This document shows positions 1-8,175 of a stretch of DNA of 64,000 nt, one piece after another. Each line of letters opens with the position of its first letter. The stretch's first letter is position 1. Source of the DNA: Chryseobacterium mulctrae (lineage in GTDB: Bacteria > Bacteroidota > Bacteroidia > Flavobacteriales > Weeksellaceae); NCBI RefSeq assembly GCF_006175945.1, contig NZ_VAJL01000001.1:2542001-2606000 (forward strand), written 5' to 3'. A program made the translations under genes and the position numbers. Below the pieces are notes generated by a model that was not told where the DNA came from, made no database searches, and saw only the letters and a list, made by a program, of their open reading frames with translations.

Positions 1-480
1 GTAAATAGCGAAAGTAGGGAAGAATCTATTGTTAAAACTAAATCTTCACTTAAGCTTTCATTCTCTTTGATGCTTGTTTTTGTATTGGGAATTCTGATTA
101 TTCCGGATTTTGTGTACCCATTTATTTTTGGAAAAGAATTTAGTGAAACCAAACTCATTATGCTTTTATTAGCTCCCGGAATTTTGGCAATTGCAGTAAG
201 TGACATGATTGGTTATTATTTTTCAGGAATTAAAGAGTTGAAAGTATTAAATATAAAATCGATTGTAGGATTATTGATAACGGTTATTTTTTCGCTTTTT
301 GCCATTCCAAAATGGGGAATTTGGGGCGCCTGTTTTGTAACGACCTTATCTTATGTCGTTTCTGCAGCGATATTATTTTGGAAATTTTATCAGTCTACAG
401 ATTTTAAAATTAAAGATTATATTATTTCTAAAGATGAAATTAATGCATTGATTAAAACTTTTTCTAAAAAAAGCAATTGA
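1..480 (+). CDS. Polysaccharide flippase (Wzx/MATE-like), C-terminal part
   Basis: The reading frame is open from the first base, so this is the 3' end of a gene that begins upstream; an internal TTG near base 67 is not the real start. The visible ~159 residues are strongly hydrophobic, with about four membrane segments separated by short loops (for example VFVLGILIIPDFVYPFIF and LLITVIFSLFAIPKWGIWGA). The GIWGA-type loop and the arrangement fit the last helices of polysaccharide-export flippases (PST/MATE fold), which move lipid-linked oligosaccharides across the inner membrane. The next gene is an asparagine-synthase-family amidotransferase, a common neighbour in surface-polysaccharide clusters. 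The family call rests on hydrophobic pattern and context, as the N-terminal two thirds are outside the window. Confidence 0.7.
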   Translation, partial: VNSESREESIVKTKSSLKLSFSLMLVFVLGILIIPDFVYPFIFGKEFSETKLIMLLLAPGILAIAVSDMIGYYFSGIKELKVLNIKSIVGLLITVIFSLFAIPKWGIWGACFVTTLSYVVSAAILFWKFYQSTDFKIKDYIISKDEINALIKTFSKKSN

Positions 481-834
481 AATTTTCCTGGTTAAAATCT
501 AATACCAAATCCTTATTTTTACCAATTAATTTAATAAGATAAGTTAAAACCTGTTATGCATTTTGAAGATGCTTTAAATTAATATTTAATCAATTGTATT
601 TCTTTGATAAATGAAATGCCATTGTTTATCCTAAATAATTATTTCTATAAAAAACTTGGTCTTTCTTAGCGATTAAACAACGCAAGGATATACAATGAAT
701 TTTAAGAATTACTAAAATAAAGGTAAACAAAGCCGTTTCACTTATTTTTGAAAGACAAGGTTCAAAATGTACAGCAAATTATAATACAATGAATTTCAGT
801 CTATCAACTGTCAACTAAAAACTATCAACAATTT
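481..834. other. 354-base gap without a gene
   Basis: No convincing ORF or structured RNA was found in this very AT-rich stretch. A TATTTTTG at 743-750 resembles a -7 box for asnB but has no clear TTG at the right distance. Bases 801-829 carry loosely repeated CTATCAACTGTCAACT-like units immediately before the asnB start. Confidence 0.5.
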
Positions 835-2736
835 ATGTGCGGCATCTGCGGTTATTATTCATTTAAGAACGAAATTTCTTCTGAAAATATTTTAGAGATG
901 AATAGCACAATCCGTCATCGCGGTCCGGATGATGAAGGTTTCTGGATTTCTGATGGGTCGAAAGGAGAATCTTTTTCCGGAAATGATTCTACAAAAAAAG
1001 TTAAAGAAACTTTTCCTGTTTTAAATGAAACAAATTCGAAGATCGCTTTAGGTTTTCGCCGACTTTCAATTGTAGATTTGTCTGAAAAAGGACATCAACC
1101 CATGCTTTCAGATGATGAGAAAATTACGATCACCTTCAATGGAGAGATTTATAATTTTAAAAAAATCAGAAAAGAACTTGAAAGTTTAGGGTATCTATTT
1201 AAAAGCAATTCAGATACAGAAGTTATTTTAAAATCATACGAAGAATGGGGAACGGAAATGTTTCCCAGATTTGACGGAATGTTTGCGATTGCTTTGGTCG
1301 ATTTAGAAAAACAAAAGTTGATTCTTGGAAGAGACAGGATTGGTTTAAAGCCTTTGTTTTATTTTAAAAATGAAAATGCTTTGATTTGGGCTTCCGAAAT
1401 AAAATCTATTCTGAAAAATGAATACATCAAGCCTGAAATCAACTGGAATGGAGTTTATACCAATTTCCTTTTTCAGACTACTTTAACACCCGAAACATGT
1501 TTTCAAAATGTTTTTTCGTTAGAACCTGCTTCTTTTTTAATTTTAGATTTAAATGATTTTACCTTTTCAAAACAGTTTTATTGGAATTTCCCGACTGAAA
1601 AATTAGTAAATGTAACTGAAGACGAAGCGGCTGAAAAAGTTGATCAATTATTGTCCGAGAGCGTCAAAGAACAGCTTTTTGCCGATGTTCCCGTAACAAG
1701 TATGATGAGTGGCGGAATAGATTCTACACTGATTACCGCGAAAGCTAAACCATTCAAAAATGACATCAATGCATTTACTATTTCTTATCAGTTTTCGGAA
1801 AGTGAAGTGAAAAATGCGGCTTTGATGGCTGAAAAAATTGATATTCAGCATAATGTAAAAAAAGTTTCCGATGAAGAGATCTTAAATCAATTAAAAGAAA
1901 ATATTCAACATTTTGAAGAACCTTACAGCAGTCTTGAAGTTTTGATGAACGCTGCAGAATTTGCAAAAAATAAAGGTTTTAAAGTAGTTTTAAGCGGAAA
2001 TGGAGCTGATGAACTTTTTGCGGGATATTCTCATTCTTTAAAGCTTAATAAATGGCTTTCGAGGAAGAATTTTAATTTTATCCGTCATTTTATTTTCACT
2101 AATGATGATTTTTCAAGAAAAGTAAAAAATTATTTTTCTCAGGATGATATGCTTGATTTTTTCAGACAAAGTCAGGTCGGTATGAAGCCTTTTGAAGCTA
2201 AAAGTGTTTTTTCTGAGGCTGTTTTTAATACCGTTAAAACGAATTTAAAAGATAAAAAATTATCAGAAACTAAAGATTATCAAGGGCTTTTTGAATATGA
2301 TATGAAGTATTCTCTGTCTTCACATCATGTTTTCAGAGATGATTTGAGTGCAATGAAATATGGTGTAGAATTTCGTTATCCTTATCTGAGTAACGATTTG
2401 ATCGATTATGTTTCTTCTTTGCCTGAAAAATTACGGTATAATGGAGTTCAGAATAAACCGCTTTTAAGAAAAGTTGCCGAAAAATATCTTCCTTCGGAAA
2501 TTTTGAAAATGCCAAAGCGCGGATTTTCTTTTCCATTTGCTCATTTCATTAAAACCGAACCAAAAGTAAGGGAATTTATTCTTGAAAATCTGAATAGCTT
2601 AAAAAAGAGAAATTTTTTCAAACCAGAAGTTATTAATGAATGGTGGAACAACCAAAAAAACGAATACGACTGTGTAAAAATCTGGCAATTGGTGACTTTT
2701 GAACTTTGGTATCAGAAATATTTTGAAAATCAATAA
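835..2736 (+). CDS. asnB: Asparagine synthase (glutamine-hydrolysing) family protein
   Basis: 633 residues, full length for the family. The start is fixed by MCGICG, which places the nucleophilic Cys2 of the class II glutamine amidotransferase domain (about 1-210) at the mature N-terminus. RHRGPDDEG (about 27-35) and FNGEIYN are typical of that domain. The synthetase half carries the ATP-pyrophosphatase P-loop SGGIDST (about 292-298). AsnB makes asparagine from aspartate, glutamine and ATP in the cytoplasm. In polysaccharide clusters, close homologues instead amidate sugar acids or peptides; the flippase just upstream makes that alternative real, so the substrate is uncertain although the chemistry is clear. 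Confidence 0.85.
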   Translation: MCGICGYYSFKNEISSENILEMNSTIRHRGPDDEGFWISDGSKGESFSGNDSTKKVKETFPVLNETNSKIALGFRRLSIVDLSEKGHQPMLSDDEKITITFNGEIYNFKKIRKELESLGYLFKSNSDTEVILKSYEEWGTEMFPRFDGMFAIALVDLEKQKLILGRDRIGLKPLFYFKNENALIWASEIKSILKNEYIKPEINWNGVYTNFLFQTTLTPETCFQNVFSLEPASFLILDLNDFTFSKQFYWNFPTEKLVNVTEDEAAEKVDQLLSESVKEQLFADVPVTSMMSGGIDSTLITAKAKPFKNDINAFTISYQFSESEVKNAALMAEKIDIQHNVKKVSDEEILNQLKENIQHFEEPYSSLEVLMNAAEFAKNKGFKVVLSGNGADELFAGYSHSLKLNKWLSRKNFNFIRHFIFTNDDFSRKVKNYFSQDDMLDFFRQSQVGMKPFEAKSVFSEAVFNTVKTNLKDKKLSETKDYQGLFEYDMKYSLSSHHVFRDDLSAMKYGVEFRYPYLSNDLIDYVSSLPEKLRYNGVQNKPLLRKVAEKYLPSEILKMPKRGFSFPFAHFIKTEPKVREFILENLNSLKKRNFFKPEVINEWWNNQKNEYDCVKIWQLVTFELWYQKYFENQ

Positions 2737-2757
2737 ACTTATTTTTCATTAATATTT

Positions 2758-2765
2758 TATCTTTG
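2758..2765 (+). promoter_or_regulatory. -7 promoter box for the lipoprotein gene
   Basis: TATCTTTG matches the Bacteroidota -7 consensus TAnnTTTG and lies 5 bases before the ATG at 2771. No TTG lies 17-23 bases upstream, and the leader would be almost absent, so this is tentative. Confidence 0.4.
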
Positions 2766-2770
2766 TAGGA

Positions 2771-3277
2771 ATGAAGAAAATATTTCTTGTTTTAACGCTT
2801 ATCAGTCTCACGCTTCTCAGTTGCGGAAGTGATGAAGATTCTCTGCAGAAAATTGATCAGCTTTTTAATCTTTACATTAAAGATTCATCCGGAAATGACC
2901 TTTTGAAACCTACAGAAATTGGTTCTTACACAGGAGTTACTTTTACTGATCAATTGGCGGAAAAAGATAATGTGAATGTAAGTTATAACCGAAAAATGCT
3001 TGCTGATTCTACTTATTATCTCGAGTATCTTGCAGGAGCAACAAGGCAGTTTGTAGAAGACACTTCTGACGGAGGTAAAATTTATAAATCGGAAATTCGG
3101 GTTTCTTTGACTAAAAAGATATCAGAAACGCAGAATGCTCCTGTAGTTCAGGATAAGCTCGAAATATTTTATCGATCCTCCCCAAATGTTTTCGAAGTTT
3201 CGAGAGTGCTTTATAATAATCAATTGATATTTACAAAAGTTCCCGATCAGCCAAATGTGGCTACAATCGTAAAATAA
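2771..3277 (+). CDS. Hypothetical lipoprotein, probably surface-exposed
   Basis: 168 residues. The N-terminus is a lipoprotein signal: MKK, a hydrophobic stretch and a lipobox LLSC, with Cys18 as the predicted lipidated residue. The next residues, GSDEDS, are acidic and resemble the Bacteroidota lipoprotein export signal that sends lipoproteins to the outer face of the outer membrane (inference from published motifs). The rest is a soluble, probably beta-rich domain with no motif I recognise. It sits between asnB and serS on the same strand with its own possible promoter, so it is probably not tied functionally to either neighbour. Confidence 0.75.
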   Translation: MKKIFLVLTLISLTLLSCGSDEDSLQKIDQLFNLYIKDSSGNDLLKPTEIGSYTGVTFTDQLAEKDNVNVSYNRKMLADSTYYLEYLAGATRQFVEDTSDGGKIYKSEIRVSLTKKISETQNAPVVQDKLEIFYRSSPNVFEVSRVLYNNQLIFTKVPDQPNVATIVK

Positions 3278-3280
3278 TCT

Positions 3281-3288
3281 TAAATTTG
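3281..3288 (+). promoter_or_regulatory. -7 promoter box for serS
   Basis: TAAATTTG fits TAnnTTTG. Transcription starting just downstream would give a leader of roughly 75 bases containing the direct repeats at 3296-3322. No clear -33 TTG was found. Confidence 0.45.
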
Positions 3289-3295
3289 CACGAAC

Positions 3296-3366
3296 GGTTC
3301 AAAGTTCAGGGTTCAAAGTTCAATGTAACTCAACCTTAAACCTTAAACTTTTAAACATTAAACATT
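3296..3366 (+). repeat. Short tandem repeats in the serS leader
   Basis: GGTTCAAAGTTCA occurs at 3296-3308 and again, identical, at 3310-3322. It is followed by heptamer-like units (CCTTAAA twice, then CTTTTAAA and CATTAAA) up to the serS ATG. GTTCAAAGTT and AACTTTTAAAC are nearly complementary, so a weak leader hairpin is possible. Confidence 0.65.
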
Positions 3367-3367
3367 T

Positions 3368-4648
3368 ATGTTACAGGTTAATTTTTTGCGCGACAATAAA
3401 GAACGCGTTTTAGAAGGTCTTCAAAAAAGACAATTCAAGAATCTTGAGTTGGTAGACGAGGCTATCGTTACCGATGAAGAAAGAAAAAGAATTCAGTTTG
3501 AATTAGATTCGCAACTTTCCGAGATCAATAAAATTTCCAAAGAAATTGGTATTTTAATGAAAGAAGGAAAAAGAGAAGAAGCTGAAGCATCCAAATCTAA
3601 AACAGCACAGTTCAAAGAGTCGAGTAAAGAATTACAGACACAGCTAGAAAACGTTGAGAAATCTTTGCTTACAATTTTGTATCAGATTCCAAACGTTCCT
3701 TACGAATTGGTAAAAGCAGGGGTTTCTGCAGATGATAACGAAATTATTTATCAGTCTCATGATGTGGAAGGTTTAGGTGAAGGTGCAATTCCTCACTGGG
3801 AACTGGCAAAAAAATACAACCTGATTGATTTTGAATTGGGTGTAAAAATCGCCGGAGCTGGTTTTCCTGTGTACTTCGGCAAAGGAGCGAGACTTCAGAG
3901 AGCTTTGGTTCAATATTTTTTAGATAAAAATACTGATGCTGGTTATCTTGAAGTAAATCCGCCACACGTTGTGAATGAAGCTTCAGGTTACGGAACGGGG
4001 CAGTTGCCGGATAAAGAAGGACAAATGTATGAAATTGCTAATAATACAACTGCGGAAACATTGTTTTTAATTCCTACAGCGGAAGTTCCGGTGACGAATC
4101 TTTATCGTGATGTTTTGTTGGATGAAAAAGATCTTCCAATTAAGAATACAGCTTTTTCTCAGTGTTACAGAAGAGAAGCTGGAAGTTATGGAGCTCATGT
4201 AAGAGGATTGAACCGTCTTCATCAGTTTGAAAAAGTAGAAATTGTAAGATTAGAAAAACCTGAGAATTCGTATGCTGTTTTGGAAGAAATGGTAGAGCAT
4301 ATCAAGGGAATTTTAGAAGACCTTGAATTGCCTTACAGAGTGTTGAGACTTTGCGGTGGTGACACAGGTTTTGCTTCTGCAATGACTTACGATTTTGAAG
4401 TTTGGAGTGCTGCTCAGGAAAAATGGCTTGAAGTAAGTTCTGTTTCTAATTTTGAAACTTTCCAGGCAAATAGATTGAAATGCCGTTACAAAGCAGACGG
4501 AAAATCTCAATTGGTGCATACGTTGAATGGTTCTGCAATGGCATTACCAAGAATTATGGCAGCATTGCTTGAAAATAATCAGACTGAAGAAGGAATTAAG
4601 CTTCCTAAAAAGATCGCTGAATATGCGAGATTTGAATTGATCAATTAG
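3368..4648 (+). CDS. serS: Seryl-tRNA synthetase
   Basis: 426 residues, normal for bacterial SerRS. It charges tRNA-Ser (and tRNA-Sec where present) with serine in the cytoplasm. The N-terminal ~110 residues form the long antiparallel coiled-coil arm that grips the tRNA variable arm (heptad-rich, with many E and K). The class II core follows: motif 2 as CYRREAGSYG (about 266-275), and motif 3 as NGSAMALPRIMAALLENNQ near 388-406. The start MLQVNFLRDNKERV matches the conserved family N-terminus. A clear terminator follows at 4674-4697. Confidence is very high. Confidence 0.97.
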   Translation: MLQVNFLRDNKERVLEGLQKRQFKNLELVDEAIVTDEERKRIQFELDSQLSEINKISKEIGILMKEGKREEAEASKSKTAQFKESSKELQTQLENVEKSLLTILYQIPNVPYELVKAGVSADDNEIIYQSHDVEGLGEGAIPHWELAKKYNLIDFELGVKIAGAGFPVYFGKGARLQRALVQYFLDKNTDAGYLEVNPPHVVNEASGYGTGQLPDKEGQMYEIANNTTAETLFLIPTAEVPVTNLYRDVLLDEKDLPIKNTAFSQCYRREAGSYGAHVRGLNRLHQFEKVEIVRLEKPENSYAVLEEMVEHIKGILEDLELPYRVLRLCGGDTGFASAMTYDFEVWSAAQEKWLEVSSVSNFETFQANRLKCRYKADGKSQLVHTLNGSAMALPRIMAALLENNQTEEGIKLPKKIAEYARFELIN

Positions 4649-4673
4649 AATTTAGAATTTATTTTATATAATG

Positions 4674-4697
4674 AAACCACCGAAATTCGGTGGTTTT
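4674..4697 (+). terminator. Rho-independent terminator after serS
   Basis: AAACCACCG pairs with CGGTGGTTT around a five-base AAATT loop, and T-rich sequence follows. Confidence 0.85.
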
Positions 4698-4791
4698 ATC
4701 TTTGTTGGTAAATTGTAAATTATTGATTTTCAGCTTGAAAAATAATTCTTTTTTTTGTTGAAAAAATAAGTATTTTAGTCGCAAATTTTTA

Positions 4792-5694
4792 ATGATGAAA
4801 TACAAATTTTTATTTTTTACCTTAATGGTAATGATTCTTAATTCATGTGGCGGAAGTGATTCTGATGATTCTACATTTATCAATATTCCAAATCCTATTC
4901 CTTCGACACCTCCGAAAACAATCAGTTTACGTACAACAACAGAAATATTTCCTACATCGGCAGTATTCAGAGCTAATATTGTACAACAAGATGGACAAGG
5001 TGAAACTCCCGGATTTGTTTATGGTACAACACCCAATCCTACGGTTATCAACAATACTTCTGTGACAACTATTGCACAAGGTTCTACAAACTTTGAGGTA
5101 AAGTCTGGAACGTTACAACCCAATACAACCTATTATGTGAGAGGATTCATAAAAACAGGTGAAGGTATTTATACATACACTGCAGAGACAAGTTTTAAAA
5201 CAACAGGTTATTTCGGACCCGGAGGCGGATATGTTGGTTATGATAAAGGCGAATATGTAAATGGATGGAGGTTTATGGAAATTCATCCTACAACACTTAA
5301 TTACAGTTCCGGTGGAGTAGGAGGACAATGGGGAAATATGGGGACATTTATTTCCGGTACTTATTCTGATTTCGGAAAAGGTCTTGAAAATACGAATATT
5401 ATTGTTAGTGCAAATTCTGGTGCTAACTGTGCTGCGAAACTTTGTGATAACCTTGTTCTGAATGGACAATCCGATTGGTTCCTGCCTTCCAGTCAGGAAT
5501 TGTTAACACTTTATAAAGAACTAAAGAAGGGAAATATCTCCATAAGCTCGAGTGCATGGTCTTCTACGCAAGTTGACGGAAACTCGGCATATTCTATTTT
5601 TTATCAAACATTCGGAGTTCCTACTCCTGAAGTTATTTTATCATCAACCCTTAAAAGTATGGGAACTACTATACTTCCGGTAAGAAGGTATTAA
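4792..5694 (+). CDS. Lipoprotein with a fibronectin-like domain and a DUF1566/Lcl-like C-terminus
   Basis: 300 residues. The lipoprotein signal ends at LNSCGGSDSDDS: Cys19 or so is the predicted lipidation site and is followed by an acidic stretch typical of surface lipoproteins in flavobacteria. About residues 40-135 look like a beta-sandwich, with the phrase LQPNTTYYVRGFIKTGEG typical of bacterial fibronectin-type repeats. The C-terminal part contains GQSDWFLPSSQELLTLYKEL and SSAWSSTQ, the hallmark wording of the DUF1566/Lcl family, whose members are often surface or adhesive proteins. The exact role is unknown. ATG at 4792 or 4795 are both possible starts. A terminator follows at 5718-5742. 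Confidence 0.8.
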   Translation: MMKYKFLFFTLMVMILNSCGGSDSDDSTFINIPNPIPSTPPKTISLRTTTEIFPTSAVFRANIVQQDGQGETPGFVYGTTPNPTVINNTSVTTIAQGSTNFEVKSGTLQPNTTYYVRGFIKTGEGIYTYTAETSFKTTGYFGPGGGYVGYDKGEYVNGWRFMEIHPTTLNYSSGGVGGQWGNMGTFISGTYSDFGKGLENTNIIVSANSGANCAAKLCDNLVLNGQSDWFLPSSQELLTLYKELKKGNISISSSAWSSTQVDGNSAYSIFYQTFGVPTPEVILSSTLKSMGTTILPVRRY

Positions 5695-5717
5695 TTATTA
5701 TTAAATAATAATGAAAG

Positions 5718-5742
5718 CCACCTGATTTAGGTGGTTTTTTTT
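5718..5742 (+). terminator. Rho-independent terminator after the Lcl-like lipoprotein gene
   Basis: CCACCT / AGGTGG stem with a GATTT loop and a run of eight T. Confidence 0.85.
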
Positions 5743-5801
5743 GAAAAAAAATGGATGGATTTGTGATTCTAATTTAAAAGATATATTCAAACTCCAGTGT
5801 C

Positions 5802-5918
5802 ATGAAAAAAGAATTGATTCTATTCTTATTAATTTTTATTTCATTTAAAAATTTTGGACAAAACAATAATTGTAACGAAAATCTAAGATTTAAAGAAGCA
5901 TTTTTTTTTTCACATTAA
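5802..5918 (+). pseudogene. Orphan signal-peptide fragment, remnant of a secreted-protein gene
   Basis: An ATG opens a 38-codon frame, MKKELILFLLIFISFKNFGQ followed by NNNCNENLRFKEAFFFSH. The first 20 residues are a good signal peptide ending in a FGQ-type cleavage site like those of exported flavobacterial proteins. The frame runs through ten consecutive T (5901-5910) and stops 12 bases before the 3' end of the convergent hydrolase gene. No downstream domain is left in any frame. It looks like the 5' end of a gene whose remainder was deleted; a genuine short secreted peptide is the alternative. Confidence 0.5.
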
Positions 5919-5930
5919 AATTTTTCACTT

Positions 5931-6947
5931 TTACTTCAGCGTCCACTCCACAAAATCATTCATCACTTCTTCCCAATGTGGTTTTTGATGATTGACTTTT
6001 CCATTTTCTACTTCAAAGAAATTATGTTCAAGATTTAAATATCTTTTGAATGTCAGATTATTATTGTTTTCTCTGATGAAATAAATTGGAACTAGGTCAT
6101 TCAAATCACTTGCAATATCATGAGTTCCATACGCTAAATAAATTGGTTTTTTAAATTGTAACCAATCATCAAATAATGGAACTGAGAAGGATTTCCAAGC
6201 AAGGAGTTCTGGTTTTTGTGCTAACTTTTTCGGATTGTATGCATCTCTGAACATTTGGTATTCGTCTTCAATTCCTTTATTTGCAGCTTCCCAGGTAATT
6301 TTTCTTTGCTCTGCATCTTTTCGATAATTTCGGATATTCTGATCAATTCTGCCAAATGGATTTGCTGAAAATAATCCTAGTTTAGAAACATTTTTATTAG
6401 CAATGGCGATTTTAGTTGCCACTTTTGAACCTTGTGATGAACCTGCAACAATCAATTTTGAACGGTCTACCCACTTTTGTTTATTTAAAAATTTAAGAAC
6501 TTTCTGCGCACGGTTTACATAGTTTTCTAAATAATCTGCTTTTTGAAAGTCTAAAGTAGGTTGATTTTCATTTTTAGAATTTCCGTAATACCAATAAGAT
6601 TCGTTAATATCTTTTTCATCAGCTATTAAAGGTGTTTTAGGCATTGAAATGATTACTAAATGGTAATTTTTCACAATATTTTCTACATCAAAATTGGTAA
6701 TTCCACCACCAATGATCCAAAGTCCTTCTTCTTTTGAATTGACATAAATCGGGTAGGGAAGTGAACCTTGACACCATAGGAAGACTGGTTTTTTATGATT
6801 TAATTGAGTGTCATAAACAATAAATTCTATAGGATCTTCCTTATCTAAAAGTTTGAAAGCTGTTGATTGATTATTAATTATTTTTCCCTGTTGAGAGATA
6901 AAAAATTGAGACAGAATGATAAACAGAAAACTAATTTTAAGCTTCAT
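5931..6947 (-). CDS. Secreted alpha/beta hydrolase-like protein
   Basis: 338 residues with an N-terminal signal peptide (hydrophobic FLFIILSQFFIS, residues about 5-17). The nucleophile elbow reads GSSQGS near residue 169, fitting the GxSxG motif of alpha/beta hydrolases. YGTHDIASD and LEHNFFE later in the chain are plausible positions for the catalytic Asp and His. It is therefore probably a periplasmic or secreted esterase or peptidase-like enzyme of unknown substrate. It begins only 12 bases after the end of the TauE/SafE-like gene, so it may be read through from the cco locus, but nothing suggests a respiratory function. Confidence 0.75.
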   Translation of the reverse strand: MKLKISFLFIILSQFFISQQGKIINNQSTAFKLLDKEDPIEFIVYDTQLNHKKPVFLWCQGSLPYPIYVNSKEEGLWIIGGGITNFDVENIVKNYHLVIISMPKTPLIADEKDINESYWYYGNSKNENQPTLDFQKADYLENYVNRAQKVLKFLNKQKWVDRSKLIVAGSSQGSKVATKIAIANKNVSKLGLFSANPFGRIDQNIRNYRKDAEQRKITWEAANKGIEDEYQMFRDAYNPKKLAQKPELLAWKSFSVPLFDDWLQFKKPIYLAYGTHDIASDLNDLVPIYFIRENNNNLTFKRYLNLEHNFFEVENGKVNHQKPHWEEVMNDFVEWTLK

Positions 6948-6959
6948 AAATAGGATTGA

Positions 6960-7721
6960 TTAATGACAGGTTGCCGGATTATGTTTATGGTTCGGGTCTG
7001 TGTTGTGACAATTCACATCATGTTCCGGAGAAACCTTCATTGCTTCCGATGGTGGAGAAATGAAAGGAATCCCAAGTTCAAGACCTCTTAGAATAAACAA
7101 TCCACCAAGGATAATCATTACAACAGGAACGAATTTTAATACTTTAATTCTAAATGCCTGGTTCATCAGATTTCCTACCAAAACAACAGTAAACATAAAT
7201 GGAAGTGTTCCTAATCCAAATAATGCCATAAAAGAAGCGCCCTGCCAAATTCCGCCACTTGCAAGACTTGCTGTAAGAGCCATATAAACCATTCCGCATG
7301 GTAAAAATCCGTTCAGAATACCGGTGGTAAATCTTGAGCGGTAATCTGCTCTCTGAAGCAGTTTCCCGAGGTTTGATTTAACTTTAAAAAGGAATTTAGA
7401 GATAAAAGGAATTTTTGAAGCAAAATCTTTTCCGCCAAATGAAAATAATGCCATGATAATCAGCAAAACTCCTACTCCAATTGTAAGATATTGCTGAAAA
7501 CCCGCCATTTCAAATCCTTGACCTACAATTCCCAAAACCGCACCTAAAAAAGCGTAAGTCGCAATTCTTCCAAATTGATAGGTTAGATTTTGAAGATAGT
7601 AATTGGTAGCCTGCTTTTTGGTCAAACCCATTGATAACGCAATGGGACCGCACATTCCGATACAGTGAAAACCGGATGCGAAGCCTAAACCAATTGCAGA
7701 TATAATCAATGCTATTTCCAT
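6960..7721 (-). CDS. TauE/SafE-family (UreH/DsbD-like) membrane protein of the cco locus
   Basis: 253 residues with about six membrane helices. The first contains GFASGFHCIGMCGP with two conserved cysteines, and a later helix has the matching FLPCGMVYMAL; this Cys-Pro pattern is shared by the DsbD/CcdA-like transmembrane fold. The C-terminal tail is rich in His and Cys (HDVNCHNTDPNHKHNPATCH), suggesting metal binding. Homologues lie at the end of cbb3 oxidase loci in many bacteria and are proposed to help copper or heme maturation of the oxidase. The gene overlaps ccoH by 10 bases, which supports co-transcription. The exact transported species is not known. Confidence 0.8.
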   Translation of the reverse strand: MEIALIISAIGLGFASGFHCIGMCGPIALSMGLTKKQATNYYLQNLTYQFGRIATYAFLGAVLGIVGQGFEMAGFQQYLTIGVGVLLIIMALFSFGGKDFASKIPFISKFLFKVKSNLGKLLQRADYRSRFTTGILNGFLPCGMVYMALTASLASGGIWQGASFMALFGLGTLPFMFTVVLVGNLMNQAFRIKVLKFVPVVMIILGGLFILRGLELGIPFISPPSEAMKVSPEHDVNCHNTDPNHKHNPATCH

Positions 7722-8164
7722 ATCACATCATAATCGAGTCTGTAGTCGATTTTATCTTTAATCCAATGGAGTCTTAAGGTATAATTTCCGTTTTTTAAAA
7801 CTGATGAAGGAATAACAAAAGAATTGCTCACATCTAGTTTTACCGTTTTTTTAACGTCTAAATTCTGATCATCAGATCTGTTTAAAACAAAACTTACCAG
7901 AGTATTTGAATTGTTGATATCTTTCGGGAAAGTTAGTTTAATTCCTTCAGGGGATTGAGAATAAGCTGGTTTTTCCGCAAGCTCATCTGCACGCTTTTTG
8001 GCATCAATTACAGATTGGTAAAGAAGTTCTTCTTCGTAATATTTGTCGGTAACCATTTCAGAGTTTTTCTGTCCGTTTGGAAAAAGAAAAACCATTGATA
8101 AAATAAATATAATGAAAGAGGCTAAAGCTAAAAAAATACCGTGTCCCCAAGTGAAATTTTTCAT
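7712..8164 (-). CDS. ccoH: cbb3 oxidase assembly protein CcoH (FixH family)
   Basis: 150 residues: one N-terminal membrane helix (about 7-27) and a periplasmic domain. Family signs are the short N-terminal helix with GHGIFLALASFI, the YYEEELLYQSVIDAKKRADEL segment and a C-terminal beta-rich part ending LHWIKDKIDYRLDYDVIWK. FixH/CcoH is needed for assembly of the cbb3 oxidase at the inner membrane. Its position between ccoG and the TauE/SafE-like gene, with 11 bases before and a 10-base overlap after, is the usual ccoGH arrangement. Confidence 0.85.
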   Translation of the reverse strand: MKNFTWGHGIFLALASFIIFILSMVFLFPNGQKNSEMVTDKYYEEELLYQSVIDAKKRADELAEKPAYSQSPEGIKLTFPKDINNSNTLVSFVLNRSDDQNLDVKKTVKLDVSNSFVIPSSVLKNGNYTLRLHWIKDKIDYRLDYDVIWK

Positions 8165-8175
8165 AATTTAAAATT

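Noticed and set aside
3289..3367. T-box or other tRNA-sensing leader on serS
   Set aside because: No T-box sequence or specifier hairpin; only simple repeats are present.
5113..5469. 118-codon open frame antisense to the Lcl-like lipoprotein gene
   Set aside because: Antisense to a coherent lipoprotein with signal peptide and domain; no independent support.
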